From assembly GCA_030549335.1 (NCBI GenBank), contig CM060197.1, positions 49,007,654-49,071,653 of the forward strand: DNA of 64,000 nucleotides, written 5' to 3'. This DNA is from Pontederia crassipes. Its lineage: Eukaryota; Streptophyta; Magnoliopsida; Commelinales; Pontederiaceae. This document shows positions 23,741 through 38,079 of the stretch, piece by piece; the first letter of the stretch is position 1; each line of letters opens with the position of its first letter. The notes beneath the pieces are model-generated. The model was given only the letters and a program-made list of their open reading frames with translations, did not search any database and was not told the DNA's origin. A program made the translations under genes and the position numbers.

Positions 23741-25560
23741 CAATCTATGTCCTCCGGCGAGAGCCGAAGGTTGAAGAGGGAGGTGAGCACCCCCCCCCCC
23801 CCCTTGCCATCATGAATATAATAATGAGGACATGATCATAACAAATAATATCATGATGATAGGAACATCATAAATGGTAGGCACGAGATAAAAAATATTG
23901 AATGATAATAACATGATAAGTGTAACAAAAAGAGTAACATCATCATCATATCATGAGAAGCCAATCATGAGATTTAGAGTCATCATCATTAAGGAAAAAT
24001 AATATCATTAGGTATTGCCCATCATGATGAGTACTCATCAATCTTTTTATTTTTATTATGTTACACTTATTATAGAATATCTTTCAAACTCCCTTTAACA
24101 TGGACTCGTACAGTATCGTTCGACTAGCTAGTGGAGAGTATCTTCGATTCTCATTTGGCCAAGTTTTGATAGTCATCAACAAATATAATAGCTCTGCATT
24201 TAATATTTTTTTATCTTTTATCTTATTTATCCTATAGTTATCTTTGAAATTCGAGGATCCAAGGTTATGGGTTAACATGATCAAGATTATTTAATCAAGC
24301 TAACATAATAATATGGGTAAGGTTCCGAAATATAGATATATCATAAATTGAGTATTATAATAATAGCTAAAAATTGTTAGAATAGATAAATATAAACACA
24401 AATAAATCAGAAAGATTGATTGTATAACAATAAATAATAAAAAAAATATGCACACGAACCGATGCAAAAATAAGCTACATTATCCATGGTACTAAAACAT
24501 CCGGAGGAACTATAGAAGTGATACAGTACCCCACATGGATACTATACCCGAATGCACCATAATTTGGTGCACGTTGCGCTTGCGACATACTAATGGTAGC
24601 ACCCAAAAAATGCCATCTTGTGCTACAGTACAGAATGTAATGTAATGTAGCCCCATGAGTGCGAGATTTCATTTTCACACTTGGATGACTTACAATGAAG
24701 ACCGCTATATTTTTTTCGGAAATCAAGAATCTTGCGATGGTAATCAATGGCAGGATGAACTAATAAATGAATCGATTTTGAAGGTCGCGATTATCATTGT
24801 AAATACTACAAAAGTAAATCCATTCACAATATATTCATAATAAAATTTGTACCCTTCTTGTGTGCGACAGATTCAAGTCTTCTTTTTAACTTCCACAACC
24901 ATGATGTCCTCTACTGCCTAACATCCTCTATCCTCACAATCTCGGGCTTCTTCTTCTCCTGCCAAAGTCATGCCACACAAATAGGAGAAAAAAATAAGGT
25001 CGGCATTTAAGTTTTTATGGTCGAATATGGTGACTAGTTAGAGTTACACTAAGAGTATGTTTGACAATTAACTAATGAAAGAATATGATGGGTGGTGAAG
25101 TGAGAGATATGGTAGTAGAGTGTGGTGTATGGAAAAGTTTATTTTTGAATAGTAAGTTGTAAAAAATTATGAGTTGAAGAATGAAAGTTTTATTTATTAA
25201 AAAGTCATTTTTTTGTTTATTACATATAAATTAATAAATATTTATTTTTTATCATTTAATTTATTTTCTCTTTTATTTTTTTGCCTTTTTTATTTTTATT
25301 ATATTCTTTAATTTTGTATTCATCTATTTAAAAAAGTAAAAAATGAGAGATAAAATGTACATAAGAATAATTATATATAAAATTACTTTATGAATATAAT
25401 ATTTATATGACTGATAATTTGGTAAGAGAGAAGAAAGAGATGTGATTTAATTTGGTAATAAGAGAGAGATGTGACATATTATAATATTATAAAATATAAA
25501 ATAATATTTATAGTCATTTTATTTATTATAAAATCTAAACTTAACATTTTTTTTTTCCAA
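23455..25560 (+). repeat. large dispersed duplication, copy B
   Basis: Same order and orientation as 6893-9480: integrase tail, GC-rich segment, poly-C (23790-23803), then AT-rich DNA with shared landmarks such as the stretch around 24250-24300 (8230-8280 in copy A) and the one starting cactaagagtatgtttgac (near 25048; 8968 in copy A). Copy B keeps a roughly 28-bp integrase piece lost in A, lacks the 550-bp block of A, and has a short local duplication near 25430-25460. Similarity ends near 25560. Confidence 0.8.
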
Positions 25561-26480
25561 AATTGTAACATATTTAGACTTATGTTTTGTAGCATGCATA
25601 AATTGTTTGGTTTCCTTATGGATTGAATTTTATCATGTGATCCATCGACCAATCGAATCATCGTCATAATTGTAACGTTAATTCGGGGTGCTTCTCACTC
25701 CCTTAAGATAATTATATTGGTTATTCCCCTATACATGGAGGGAAAGGCATTCAACTCCAAAAGAAGAGAACTTGCCGTGGTAATATATATAACCACTGGC
25801 TTCCTATGAAAGTATATGTCATGATATTGCAATGGAAAGATAAATCAATAGAAGACAATGCAAGGTAAACTAAGAAGTTAAAGCTGAAAACAACTGCCAT
25901 GATTAAATTATCGAACAAAGTATTGATACAATGGTATAGATCACCAAGAACAATCCAGTCTCAAACGATTTATAAGACTTTGTTTGATTCCAAACCAAAT
26001 TGTCGCATTGGACAATTACTTATTCTTGTACCTTGTGCAAACCCTCAAGCTATATGATCTAAGTCGAAGGTCAAGTGACCATACCTCTAGATGACTATCA
26101 TCATACCATATCACCAGAACATCAACATTGGGCGACGTTAAACGTTGGTTTTCATTGAATCCAAATAAATTACTAACATTGAATCATGTATCGCTATGGA
26201 CGACAGACCAATGACAATGGATGCCAAGTGGATCTCGGATCGATAGTTATATTGTAATTAAACTCACATATGCAAAGATCCTTGGAGATCATGAGGTTAT
26301 GAAAAAGTGATAGATTTGTCCCTTGAATTCCAATGTTAAACAATTTAGAAATATAAAGTTTATTGTTGTCCCCCACTCAATTGAGTGAAATAGGCAAAGA
26401 GAAACCATGAATGAAGAAGATATGTTAAGAAGGTTGAACAAATTAAGAAAAAGGTTAAAAGGGGAAGAGCTATGCAAACG
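25561..26480. other. intergenic DNA, nothing recognised
   Basis: About 900 bp of unique-looking AT-rich sequence between the duplication and the gypsy fragment. No reading frame with recognisable similarity, no tandem repeat and no element termini were seen on either strand. Confidence 0.5.
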
Positions 26481-28599
26481 AAAGTATACGAAAAAATATC
26501 GTTAATGCGGGTGATCAAATGTTACTGAAAGCTTCTTATATGAAGAAGAAGATAGCTGAGTATGTGTCCAGATGTCTGGTGTGCCAGCAGGTGAAGATTG
26601 AGCACCAGAGGCCATATGGAAAAAATTGAAGCCTTTAGACATTCCAAAGTGGAAGTAGGATGATATTACTATGGATTTTGTATTCAACTTGCTCAGGTCC
26701 AAGAAGGGTCATAATGCTATATGGGTAGTGGTAGATAGATTCACGAAGGTGGCACACTTCATCCCTATCCGGTGGAAACAATCTAGAGAGTTTATTGGAC
26801 TTGTATATTAGAGAGGTGGTTAGGCTACATGGCATTCCAACATCGATTGTTTCTGATCGAGACCCCAGATTTACTGCCATATTCTGGAGAGTATGCAGGA
26901 GGCATTTGGCACAAGACTGAATTTCAGCACTTCTTTCCACACTCAGACCGATGGGCAGTCTGAGAGGACTATTCAGACATTGGAGGACATGCTGCGAGCA
27001 TGTGCACTAGATTGGCAAGGTATCTGGGATGAGCACATTCACCTAATCGAATTGGCTTATAATAATAGCTATCATTCCAGTATCGGTATGGCGCCCTTTG
27101 AGGCTTTATATGGTAGACCTTTTGGTTCACCTATTCACTGGGGTGAAGTAGGTGAAGAGAAAGTCATGAGCAAAGAGGAAGTGAAGGAGGCTGTAGAATA
27201 TGCCGAGAAAGTGGAGCTAATCAAGCAGAGGATAAAGACAGCTCAGGGCAGACAAAAGAGTTATGCTGATAAGGGTAGACGTGAGCAGATATTTCAGGCT
27301 GGTGATCAGGTTCTGCTGAAGGTGTCTCCCATGAAGGGAGTTATGAGGTTCAGTAAACAAGGGAAGCTCAGCTCTCGATAGGTGGGACCCTTCGAGGTAC
27401 TGGAGTTAGTAGGTGAAGCAGCATGCAGATTAGCCTTGCCACCTTCCTATGGGCGAGTGCATAATGTGTTTTACATGCTCAAGAAGTACAAGCATGATGC
27501 TGCCAATGTTTTACAGATTGAAAAGCCAAATCTAGCTGCTGATTTGACCTTCGCAGAGTACCCGACACATATTGTGGAACACAAAGTACAACACCAGAAA
27601 AATAAAGATGTACCGATGGTCAGAGTAACATGGTGTTTTCATCACGACAATAAGACCACATGAGGACTCGAGTCAGAAATGCGCCAAGAGTCACAGTACC
27701 TTTCTAACAAATTATCTACTTCGTGTAAAATTCGAGGATAAATTTTCTTTTAAGGAGGTTATGATGTAACACCCGAATAAAAAAATATAATAAATAAATA
27801 AGTAAATAGAGAACCAAATGGATAAGATTAAGAATGGACAGCTATGCATATGAATGGATAAGGTTGTGGATAAGATCGAAAAGGACAACTTGGACACTTC
27901 CTACCATCAAAACCCCTATAAAAAGATACCTTCCCCTTGGACAGCCACTTTCCTCTCCATTTGCCCTCTTTACTACCAAGAATGTTACTGTAGGAGTTCC
28001 CCCATGTGCATCAAGGATCATAGGTTCTCTCTCTTTTGCATTAACTTTGATTTCTAATGTCATTCCCTCACTCTCTTCTTCAATCGGAATGCTTCATAGG
28101 TGGAGAACGAGAAGGGGAAGACCAGTGGTGATTGGAAGGAGTTCAAGCAAGGATCAACCACCGAAAGAGGCGGGTGAATCCAAAATCTCTCTGCATAACT
28201 TAATTAACAATAGTGTAGAATTAGGGTTCTTATCTTGGAAGGTGTTCTTGATTAATGAAAGAATGTGGATAAGGAATGAGTGATTGTGTTCTTGTGTTTG
28301 ATTCCGGTTTTGTGATTCCTTATGACTATAGATGTATTCTGTATTAGTCCTTCATGCTTAGATGATTATTTGTATGCATTGATTTCATTTCTGGATTGAA
28401 AATCGCTGAAAATCGGATTCTATCCGATTCTATTTTCACGGCGACCGGTCGACCGATCTAGAATATCGGTCGACCAGTGATATGAACATCGGTCGATCGA
28501 TCGTTAGAGACCGGTCGATCGATCATTCCTTCCGAGCCTTCTATAGGTCGGCCGATTGGCCGATCGAAGCTCATTTTACAGACTAAGTACTATCGTTCC

Positions 28600-28802
28600 A
28601 TCGATCCAAAGATATCGGTCAACCGGTGCTCAGGACTTAGCAGACCGAGAACCATTGTGTTGTGTTAAGACCAACCAGTCGACCGATCCAGAGATATCGG
28701 TCGACCGGTGCTCAGAACTTAGCAGACCGAGAACCATTGTATTGTGTTAAGACCAACCAGTCGACTGATCCAGAGATATCGGTCGACCGGTGCTCAGAAG
28801 TC
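28600..28802 (+). repeat. 82-bp tandem repeat inside the gypsy LTR (about 2.5 copies)
   Basis: The word gaccaaccagtcga recurs at 28669 and 28751, an 82-bp period. Each unit contains gatatcggtcgaccggtgct and agcagaccgagaaccattgt. A partial first unit begins near 28600. The surrounding LTR (28440-28840) is dense in ggtcgaccg and ggtcgatcg palindromes. Confidence 0.85.
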
Positions 28803-28992
28803 GATCGACCGACCAGTGAGGACTAGTCGACCGAACCCTGACCAGAATTCATTTTGATTGTTGATTGACCAAGATTCATTCTATGATTGTGTTATGCATT
28901 TCCCTACTGATTGAATTGTTGTGTGACTGCATCAATTGTCTTATTATTGTCCATTGATCTAATCCCCTTATCGAATGAAAGAGTTATGAATT

Positions 28993-30693
28993 TGATGCAT
29001 TGTATTTGTAATAATAAAATTTGCTAGCAAGTGCGCTAGTCGCTCAAGTAATATAGTAAAAGGGAGTAAGAGTGTCGAACCCACGAGGAATATTATTAAT
29101 TCAATATCTGAATCTTTAAATTAATAAGAGAGGAAAAACATGGATTTTGAAAATGAGTTTTATAAAATAAAATAAAGAAAATAAAATAAAGATAACATAG
29201 TGGTGTTGAAGTTAGGCCTTAGGATGAAAATAGATCAGGATAAATATTTGAACCATAAAAGATAACTTTAATCTTTAAAGATGGATTAGAGTCTCCCTAA
29301 AGTAATCTAACATGATTAACTTGTGGTCTCCACGACTGGCATCCCTCAATTTAATCATATAGAACTATCTTAATTTAATAAGAATTGAAGTCTCCACGAC
29401 TGGTACCCCCAAAATCATATTAAAATTAAGATGCATTAAATTGGATTCTCTAGACTATTAATCACTCCACAAACTGGTATAGATTAATAGACCACATAAA
29501 CTTGATTCTCCACACACTAGTTATCAAATTTATGTCAATTATTAATTTCACATAAAATCAATTAATTCAATTAATGAATTCTGAAATCAAATAATCCACA
29601 AACTGGTAAGTACTCAATTCAGAAATCTAAGTAATTAAATTAAAAGCATTAAGCACAATTAACTAACTAATCAGAAAAGATTAAAACAAATAATATAGGG
29701 TCCAAATAGTTTCCCTTCAATAATAATCTCCTAACATGAAATAAATAAAAATATGGAGTTCATCCTAGAAATTTCGGAGAGATAATAACAAAATAACAAT
29801 AATAATCGAAAGAATTACACCCAAAATAGAAGTAGAGCTCTCGAATTGGGCAGACAGTCGGGCAGCCTCTCGGACTTGATTAGGGTCACGATCAACCTCC
29901 AGCCGTCGCACCTCTCTCCTCTTGGTCGTAGCCTGCAGAGCTCACGACTCGCCGTGGAAGAAAACCTGAACTTCAGAGCACGAATTGAAACGATGGATTC
30001 TTTCACGTATTTATAGGGTGCGGACGGCCTTCAATTTGATCTCGGCCGTATCATCGTACGGTTGACTTTAAAATTATAAGATAAACTCGGCCAAAGATAA
30101 ATCTTTTTATCATTACGTCCAAAGATAAATTCTTTTTATCTTTACTCCCTTAGAGTCTCGGCCATAAGGAATTTATTTTATCTTTACTCCTTTTCATTAC
30201 TCCCAAAAGATAAAAATCCTTTTATCTTTATGCCCAAACAATTTTATCTTTACACCTTCATATATCGACCAAACGATGATTTCATTGCCATTACCTCCTC
30301 CAAATCTCGGCCGTAACATCTTCATCTTCATGCCATTACGCCCAAAAGATAAAATTCCATTTATCTTTACCCCTTTAACTCTCGGCCGTAACAAAGAATT
30401 TAAACTTGTTACTCCTTTTGAATCTCGGCCGTAACGACTTGGGTGTAAAGCCAAATCTCGGCCGTAAGAAATAATTTCTTTGAATTTCGGCCGAGATTCG
30501 AATTTTCCTGCAAAATAATTATCCAAGTTTAGTTAATCCATCCACAATTAAAATATTTAGAGAATTTAATAATTAAAATTGATAAATCCAGAATTACGAT
30601 TAAAAGTGACTAAAAATGATGCATGCCATGAACAAATTACAGAAAAATTAACTAAAATAATAATATAAAATATGTTATATTTTGCATGCATCA
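28993..30693 (-). repeat. Athila-type 3' LTR
   Basis: 1,701 bp, TGATGC to GCATCA. It is almost identical to 39237-40909; the main differences are an extra segment of about 14 bp near 29175 and one of about 10 bp near 29650. It contains several ctcggccgtaa words (30040-30490). Confidence 0.93.
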
Positions 30694-32614
30694 AACTCCC
30701 CCAAGCTTAAAGTCTTGCTTGTCCTCAAGTAAAAATTCAAAGCAAGCCTCAAGAAAGTTCCATCGTAGCCTCCACATTGTTAACTGACTAATTTTCTCAC
30801 ATAGTTCTTCTACACACCTACTACTCAGTATCTCACCATTTTCCATGCACTTAGCTTCATAGAGGTTCTGAATGCTACACAAATTTAAACAATCTCAAAT
30901 TCAGCCTTGTGAAAAAAAATAAATTGTCTATCAAATAATAGCATTAATATTGAACACATAAGTACTAATTGAGCTTAAAACTTTTTCTTTTTCTTTTCAT
31001 TTTTCAACTTTATTTTCAATCATTTAAAAGTTCTAATCTTCAAGCAGGATTGCACAAGGAAGTCCATGTAGCGGGCTTTAGACCGATGACTCCCAGACCA
31101 GATGACCTTAGGGCACCAGGTGACAAAGCACCCCTCGAGTTTACTTGCCCGAACAACCAAGATTCTGAATGAAGAGTTCGAACTTAGCCATGATTCAGTA
31201 CTCCTGTGCTTCTCCATATTTCACAAGATGGTCCATGTAACAGATTTTCGATCGACGGATCCTAAAGCAGTTGCCCTTAGGTCGTCAGGCATGAACCCCT
31301 ACGGATCTAATTACCCGAACACATCTTGATTCCAGATAACACTTTTGTACCTACACATAACTTTATTCATCATTTTTCTTTTTCTCTTTTTTTTTATTTG
31401 TTGGGGTTTAACTAACCCTTCTTTTTTTATAAGCTCAAAAAAGTACTTGATATGGTCAATAAGAAGGATACTACTATCAAGACTTAAAATAAATAAAAAG
31501 GCATGAATATGATTTTATTGTCTAGTCATTCATAATTTTACTTAGCATAGGCACACAGTCCATAAGTCTGATACTAAAATAGCAAGTGATAAGAAAGAAA
31601 AACATTCAAATTTCATCAATTAATAACATGTCTTTGAACTTTTACTTAAAGATAATTAAAACAATAAGACAAAAGTTAGTAAGATGGTAGCAAAAATAAA
31701 TGCATGCAATGGTATTTTTCGAAAATTTTTCAATTTTTCACTTTTTTTGGATTTTTTTTTTACAAATAGATGCAAACATAAGCAAATAAAAAGAAAGAAA
31801 CATGCAATGCATGAAATGCAAACTCCCCCAAGCTTGAACCAGACACTGTCCTCAGTGTTAGGCCAGCAAGGGAAAGGAAAATAAACTCAATAAAAAGAAA
31901 AAAAATAATAAAGAAATGAAAAATAAAGAAAAGGGAAAAGACACAACCGGATTTACTGTCTGTGAGGTGGCACAGACGGCGAAGGTGAGTGGTAAGACTT
32001 CGGCCGTAAGAGCTGGTTGATGAAGAACCTCGGCCGTAAAAAATAGGAGGCGTGGAACTTCAGCCGTAAGAGTAGATGAACCTGTAGATTTCGGCCGTAA
32101 CGAATGGCGGTGAGATTTCGGCCGTAAAGAAGTCTTGATGCACGGTGTTGAGGCTCGGCCGTAACGCAGATGGTAGGAGCGCGGTGGAAACTCGGCCGTA
32201 ATAAGTGTCGGCCGAAAAAAAATATTGGGAAAACGCTGGAACTTCGGCCGTAAGGAACAGGTGGAACCGGCGATGAGACCGGCCGTAAGGAAGAAGGCTC
32301 GGCCATAATGGCTTTTCGTTCGTCCATAAGTCGATGAAGAACCTCGGCCGTAAGAAGTAAAGCTCGGCCGAAGATTGAAGTTTGATCTGCAAGGATGTGG
32401 AAGGGTCAAAATTTATGGATGAAACTTCGGGCGTAAACTTACCTTTCAACGTGAAGGGTCATGTCGTAAGAGCTTGGCCGATTGTCCGAGGTCTCTCCTT
32501 CCGCAGATGACTCAACAAAATAAAACTATTACCACAAAATCTTAAGAAATAATAAAAAGGATAAAAATAGTTCTGATTTATAGTCGTCAGCTTGACTTAG
32601 TTCTGATGAAAATT

Positions 32615-35600
32615 TCACACATCATAAAGAGTGATCATAGAAAGGTTATGATAATAAGTGCCACCATGATAAAGTTTCAATCTATGTCCATTCACTTTGA
32701 GTCTTTGTTTTTTGTCTAATGATTCAATCTCAAAAGTTCCATAGGGTGAACAATTAATTATAACATAAGGTCCGGTCCATCTTGATTTAAGTTTTCCAGG
32801 AAATAATCTGAGTTTGCTATTATAAAGAAGTACTTGTTGACCAGGTAAAAATTCTTTATGTTTAATATGCAGGTCATGTAAATTTTTTGTGCGTTCTTTA
32901 TATAGCTTGCTGTTTTCGTATGCATATTGTCTAAATTCATCAAGCTCATTTAATTGTAATAACCTTTCAGATTGTGATGATTTTAGATTCATATTTAAAA
33001 ATTTTGTTGCCCAATAAGCCCTGTGTTCTAGTTCTACAGGAAGGTGACATACTTTTCCAAAAACTAATTTATAAGGAGAAGTACTTATGGGTGTTTTAAA
33101 AGCAGTCCTATATGCCCAGAGTGCATCATCTAATTTCAAAGACCAGTCTTTCCTAGATGAATTTACAGTTTTCTCTAGAATCCTTTTTATCTCTCTATTT
33201 GAAATTTCCACTTGTCCACAAGATTGGGCATGATATGGTGTACTAAAAAATGTTTGACTCCAAATCTATTAAGAAGAGTTGACATTATTTTATTACGGAA
33301 ATGTGTTCCATTGTCACTTATGATAGTCCTAGGTGTTCCAAATCGAGTAAAAATATTTTTTCTTAGAAAGTTGGCAACTACCTTGGCCTCATTTGTTGGT
33401 GTGGCTACAACTTCTACCCATTTGGAAACATAATCAACCGCTACTAAGATGTATTGGTTGTCAAAGGATTTAGGGAATGGTCCCATAAAGTCAATGCCCC
33501 ATACATCAAAAATATCGCACTATAAAATATTTGTGAGAGGCATTTCATCTCGACGAGAAATATTACCTGTCCTTTGACATTTGTCACAATACTTACAGTA
33601 GTTTCTTGCATTTCTGTAAATGGTTGGCCAATATAATCCACATTCAAGTACCTTAGCCGCTGTTCGATTGGGTCCAAAGTGACCTCCAGCTTGTCCATCG
33701 TGGCAATGACTTAGGATATTATCAATCTCATCTTCGTGAACACATCTTCGAACTATTTGATCTGCACATAATCGAAAAAGGTAAGGATCTTCCAAGTGAT
33801 AATTCTTGACATCAGATAAGAATTTCCTTTTTTGATGAGTGGTCATGCCCTTTGGAATGTAATGTCCTGCAAGGTAATTAGCAAAATCAGCTAACCGTGG
33901 TGTAGTGTCAGAAATTTGAAAAATTATAGAGATAGAAAAAAGTTTCTCGTCTGGGAATTCTTCAAGTATGTCTGTGACTTCTCTTGGAGATGGCTCCAAC
34001 CGAGATAGGTGATCAGCTAATAAGTTCTCGGTCCCTTTTTTGTCTTTTACTTCCACATCAAACTCTTGCAAAAGTAGTATCCATCGGATTAGTCTAGGTT
34101 TGGCATCTTGTTTGCTCATCAAGTGCTTGATGGCTGCATGATCTGTGTATAAAATGATTTTTGAACAAATTAGATATGATCTAAACTTGTCAAAAGCAAA
34201 AATAATAGCAAGAAACTCCTTCTCTGTTGTTGCATAATTTAGTTGGGCAGCATTCAATGTTCGGCTTGCATAATATATGACATGAAATGTTTTATCCTTT
34301 CTTTGCCCCAACACAGCTCCAATAGCACCATCACTCGCGTCACACATCATCTCGAATGGTAGAGGCCAGTCTGGTGCAATAACAACAGGTGCAGAAATTA
34401 GCATTTCCTTTAATAAATTAAAGGCAGCAAGACAATCTGAATTAAAATCAAATTTTGTGTCCTTAGCAAGAAGATTAGTTAAGGGTTTAGCCATTTTTGA
34501 AAAATCTTTGATAAAACGGCGATAAAATTCTGCATGCCCAAGGAAGCTTCGAATGCCCTTCACATTGGTTGGAGGAGGCAGATTTGCAATAACATCTATC
34601 TTGGCCTTATCCACTTCAATTCCTTTTTCTGAAATTTTGTGGCCAAGAACTATACCCTCCTTAACCATAAAGTGACATTTCTCCTAGTTAAGGACCAAAT
34701 TCGTTTCTTCACATCTCTGCAAAACTAGAGATAAGTTATCCAAACAGTTATTAAAAGAGCTACCAAAAAGTGTAAAATCATCCATGAAAACTTCGAGTAT
34801 CTTCTCATTCATATCTGCAAAGATTGACATCATGCATCTTTGGAATGTTGCTGGAGCGTTGCATAGACCAAATGGCATCCTTCTATAGGCAAACGTTCCA
34901 TATGGACATGTGAACGTTGTCTTTTCTTGATCATCAGGTGCTACTGCTATTTGATTGTATCCAGAATAGCCATCTAGAAAACAATAATAGCTATGACCTG
35001 CAACACGCTCCAACATTTGGTCAAAAAAAGGTAATGAAAAATGATCTTTGCGGGTAGCATCATTAAGCTTCCTATAGTCTATACAAACTCTCCAACCTGT
35101 AACTGTTCTTTGAGGCACCAATTCATTATTTTTGTTACTTACCACAGTGATTCCTCCTTTCTTAGGAACTACCTGCACAGGACTTATCCATGAACTATCA
35201 GAAATGGCATATATAATACCTGCATCAAGGAGTTTGATGACCTCCTTTCTTACAACTTCCTTTAAAGTTGGGTTGAGCCTTCTTTGATATTGAGCAATTG
35301 GTTTGGCATTGTCCTCCATCAAAATCTTGTGCATGCAAATTGTAGGAGAGATTCCCCTGATATCTGAAATAGACCAAGCAATTGCTTTCTTGTGTTGCCT
35401 TAATACTTCCAGAAGTTTATTCTCCATGTCATCTGTCAAGTCAGCAGATATGATAACTGGGTAAGTGTTATTTTCAAGAAAAGCATATCTTAAATGAGAT
35501 GGAAGTTCTTTAAGTTCGAATTTTGGAGGACAATCCAATTTTTCAATTTCGTCCTCGAATGTCTCTGTTGTTATTGGCACATTATCCTCTCCCACAATTT

Positions 35601-36747
35601 CTCTAGAATCCTCCATCATTTCCAAAGCTTCCTTAGCATATGGATCTGAAACAAAATCTGCAACAATATCATCAAAAGTATCAATCGTGTCATCTTCTAT
35701 AGAATCAATAGCATAACAGGATGAGTGATCAAAAGGTTGTTTGAGAGAATTTTTTATATTGAAAGTGATGTCTTCGTTGTTGACGCGAAGTGTGAGCATC
35801 CCTTGTTGAACGTCTATAAGTGCATTTCCTGTGGCTAGAAATGGTCTCCCGAGGATGATAGGGGTTTTTTCATCTGCCTTCATATCCAGAACAATAAAAT
35901 CTGCAGGAAAAATAAATTTATCAACTTTTACCAAAACATCTCTTAATATTCCTTGGGGTCTTTTGCATGAAGAATTTGCAAATTGAAGAGTAATGCTTGT
36001 TTCTTCTAGTTCTCCATAACCTAGCTGCACAAATATAGAGTAAGGCATTAAACTTATACTAGCACCAAGATCACATAAAGCTTGTGCACAAAAGAATTTT
36101 CCTATAGTGCAAGGTATGGTGAAGGTTCCCGGATCCTTCATTTTTTTAGGTATATCTCGATCATAAATGGCACTACACTCCGATGTCAACATTACTCTCC
36201 CAGTGTTTTCAAACTTTCTTTTTGAGGATAATATATTCTTCATGAATTTAGCATAGCTCGGCATCATCTGTAAAGCTTCATGAAAGGGAATGTTAATAAA
36301 TAATTGCTTCAGAATATCAAGAAAGCGAGAAAATTGCTTATCTAACTGTTCTTTGCGAAATTTCTGTGGATAGGGCAGATCCTTTATGTTGGTATTTTTT
36401 GAATTGTCAGTTTCTCTTTTCTTCAGATTGATATCTACAGTAGTCTGATCTTGTGTCTTTGATGTTTCAGTTTCTTCTTTGTGATCAATTACTCTTGGCG
36501 GGGAATCTGATCTCAGACTTCTCAATTGTTTCCCACTTCTAAGAGTCACAGCTTTGGTCTCTTCTTTAGGATTTTTCTCTGTATTGCTTGGAAGAGTCCC
36601 TGGTGCACGTCCTGCCATCATATTGGCCATCTGCCCTATTTGCATTTCTAAATTCCTGATTGTAGCATCTTGATTGTTTGCCCTTGTTTCCATTGTCTTC
36701 TGCATGGTTTGCATAGTGTTAATAACTCTTGCCATCATTTCTTCCAT
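32615..36747 (-). other. Athila-type pol region (protease, reverse transcriptase, RNase H, integrase), fossil
   Basis: Read from high to low coordinate. Protease has ALCDLGASISLMP (around 36090). Reverse transcriptase (about 35400-34700) shows WRVCIDYRKLNDATRKDHF, YGTFAYRRMPFGLCNAP and VFMDDFTLFG. RNase H (about 34400-34000) has the [13 protein letters not shown] and [11 protein letters not shown] motifs. Integrase (about 33800-32650) has the zinc-binding [16 protein letters not shown] region, the core with IISDNGTHF, and a C-terminal [11 protein letters not shown]. The order RT-RNase H-integrase and the sequence style are Athila/Tat. The region is broken. Confidence 0.9.
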
Positions 36748-36799
36748 AGGATTAGTCGATTATTGGACAGAAGCTTCTTGTTGCTTTCTCAAAAGTGTA

Positions 36800-37975
36800 T
36801 AATTTTGTGGATGAGCTTGATTCTGAAATTTCTCAAAAACTTGCCCTTAGTTTGACCTGTAAGGAAACTTCTGATTGTTCCTCCAACCATAGTCATTATT
36901 CCTGAAAAATGGATTGGAGACAAAGTTAGCATTTTCAATATGATTAGGATTAGAAATGTTACCTTGAGGACAATAATTGCTCGCATGTCCTCCTCCACAG
37001 TTGTTGCACACCATTAATGACATCATCTGCTCAAATTTTTGATTAAGTGACTCCAACTGAGTCAGTACTTCAGAAGAATTTCTACTTTCTGTAGCATGCA
37101 CATCATGAGTTCGGCGAGATGGTCTCCTTTCTTGGCTCGACTTGAGGGCTACAGCTTCAATTATATCTTGTATCTCACTAGGACGTTTAGATCCTAGTAC
37201 TGTCCCTCCTGCTGATTGGTCGAGTTTGTCTTGATCTGCAGGTCGTTATCCATGGTAGAAATCTTCCATTACTTGCCATTTTGGAATTCTATTGTCAGGA
37301 ACTCTGGCTAGCAGTTCCTTATATCGTTCCCAGGCTTCATATAACGTCTCGTTATCGTCTTGAACAAATGCCCTCAATTCTCTTCGATATTTGTCTGCCT
37401 TTTGTGGTGGACAATATTTTCCAACAAACTTTTCTACAAGCTCCAACCAAGAATGAATCGATCCTGCGGGCAAAGTTTTAAACCAAGTGGAAGCTTTGTC
37501 ACGTAAAGATTGAGGAAATAATAATAAACGAATAACTTCAGAAGAAACATTATTATTTCTAAAGGTGCTCAGAGTGGCAAAAAATTTATCAAGGTGATCG
37601 TGAGGGTCTTCATGAAATTCTCCTCCAAATTGGGATGCTTGTATCATCCTCACGATTGCGGGATTTATCTCAAAATTATTTGCGTTAATATCAGGCAGCA
37701 CGATTCATTATTCTCGATCACTGTATCTAGCCGAGACATATTCTCTCATAGAAAGCTCTGCTTCATCTTCTCGCCGATTATTATGTGGTGGAACCAGTTC
37801 ATTCTGTTGCTCCAGTCTCTGATTGTCGCGTGCTTGTTCCGCCATTTTTCTTATATTTCTTCGTAATCGACGACAGGTTCTTTCAATTTCAGGATCAAAT
37901 TCCAACAGTGGATTTGAGCTCCTAGTGTGCTTATCAGAAGATTCCAGGATTGGTTGTGATTTAATTTTCAATTAG
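36800..37975 (-). other. Athila-type gag region, fossil
   Basis: The start lies near 37971 on the minus strand. A gag core includes FRNNNVSSEVIRLLLFPQSL, KASTWFKTLP, FVGKYCPPQKADKYRREL and ETLYEAWERYKELL (about 37650-37310). A zinc knuckle CNNCGGGHASNYC follows near 36980. The protein packages element RNA. The region is broken. Confidence 0.88.
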
Positions 37976-38079
37976 TACCTGCAACAATCAATTTTCAGTA
38001 AGATAAAAGAATAAAATAAAATATATACAAGAAGAAAGAAATTCAGATAATAGGTCACGAAAAATGAGTTTTCAACAAA

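Noticed and set aside
30197-30526. Frame repeated almost identically at 40413-40742
   Set aside because: Both are inside the two LTRs of the same element; the identity reflects LTR homology, not a duplicated gene.
31858-32450. Three overlapping minus-strand frames of 120-180 codons rich in Arg-Pro and Tyr-Gly-Arg
   Set aside because: They are translations of the reiterated cggccgtaa words in the non-coding tail of the Athila-type element, not a gene or an envelope region.
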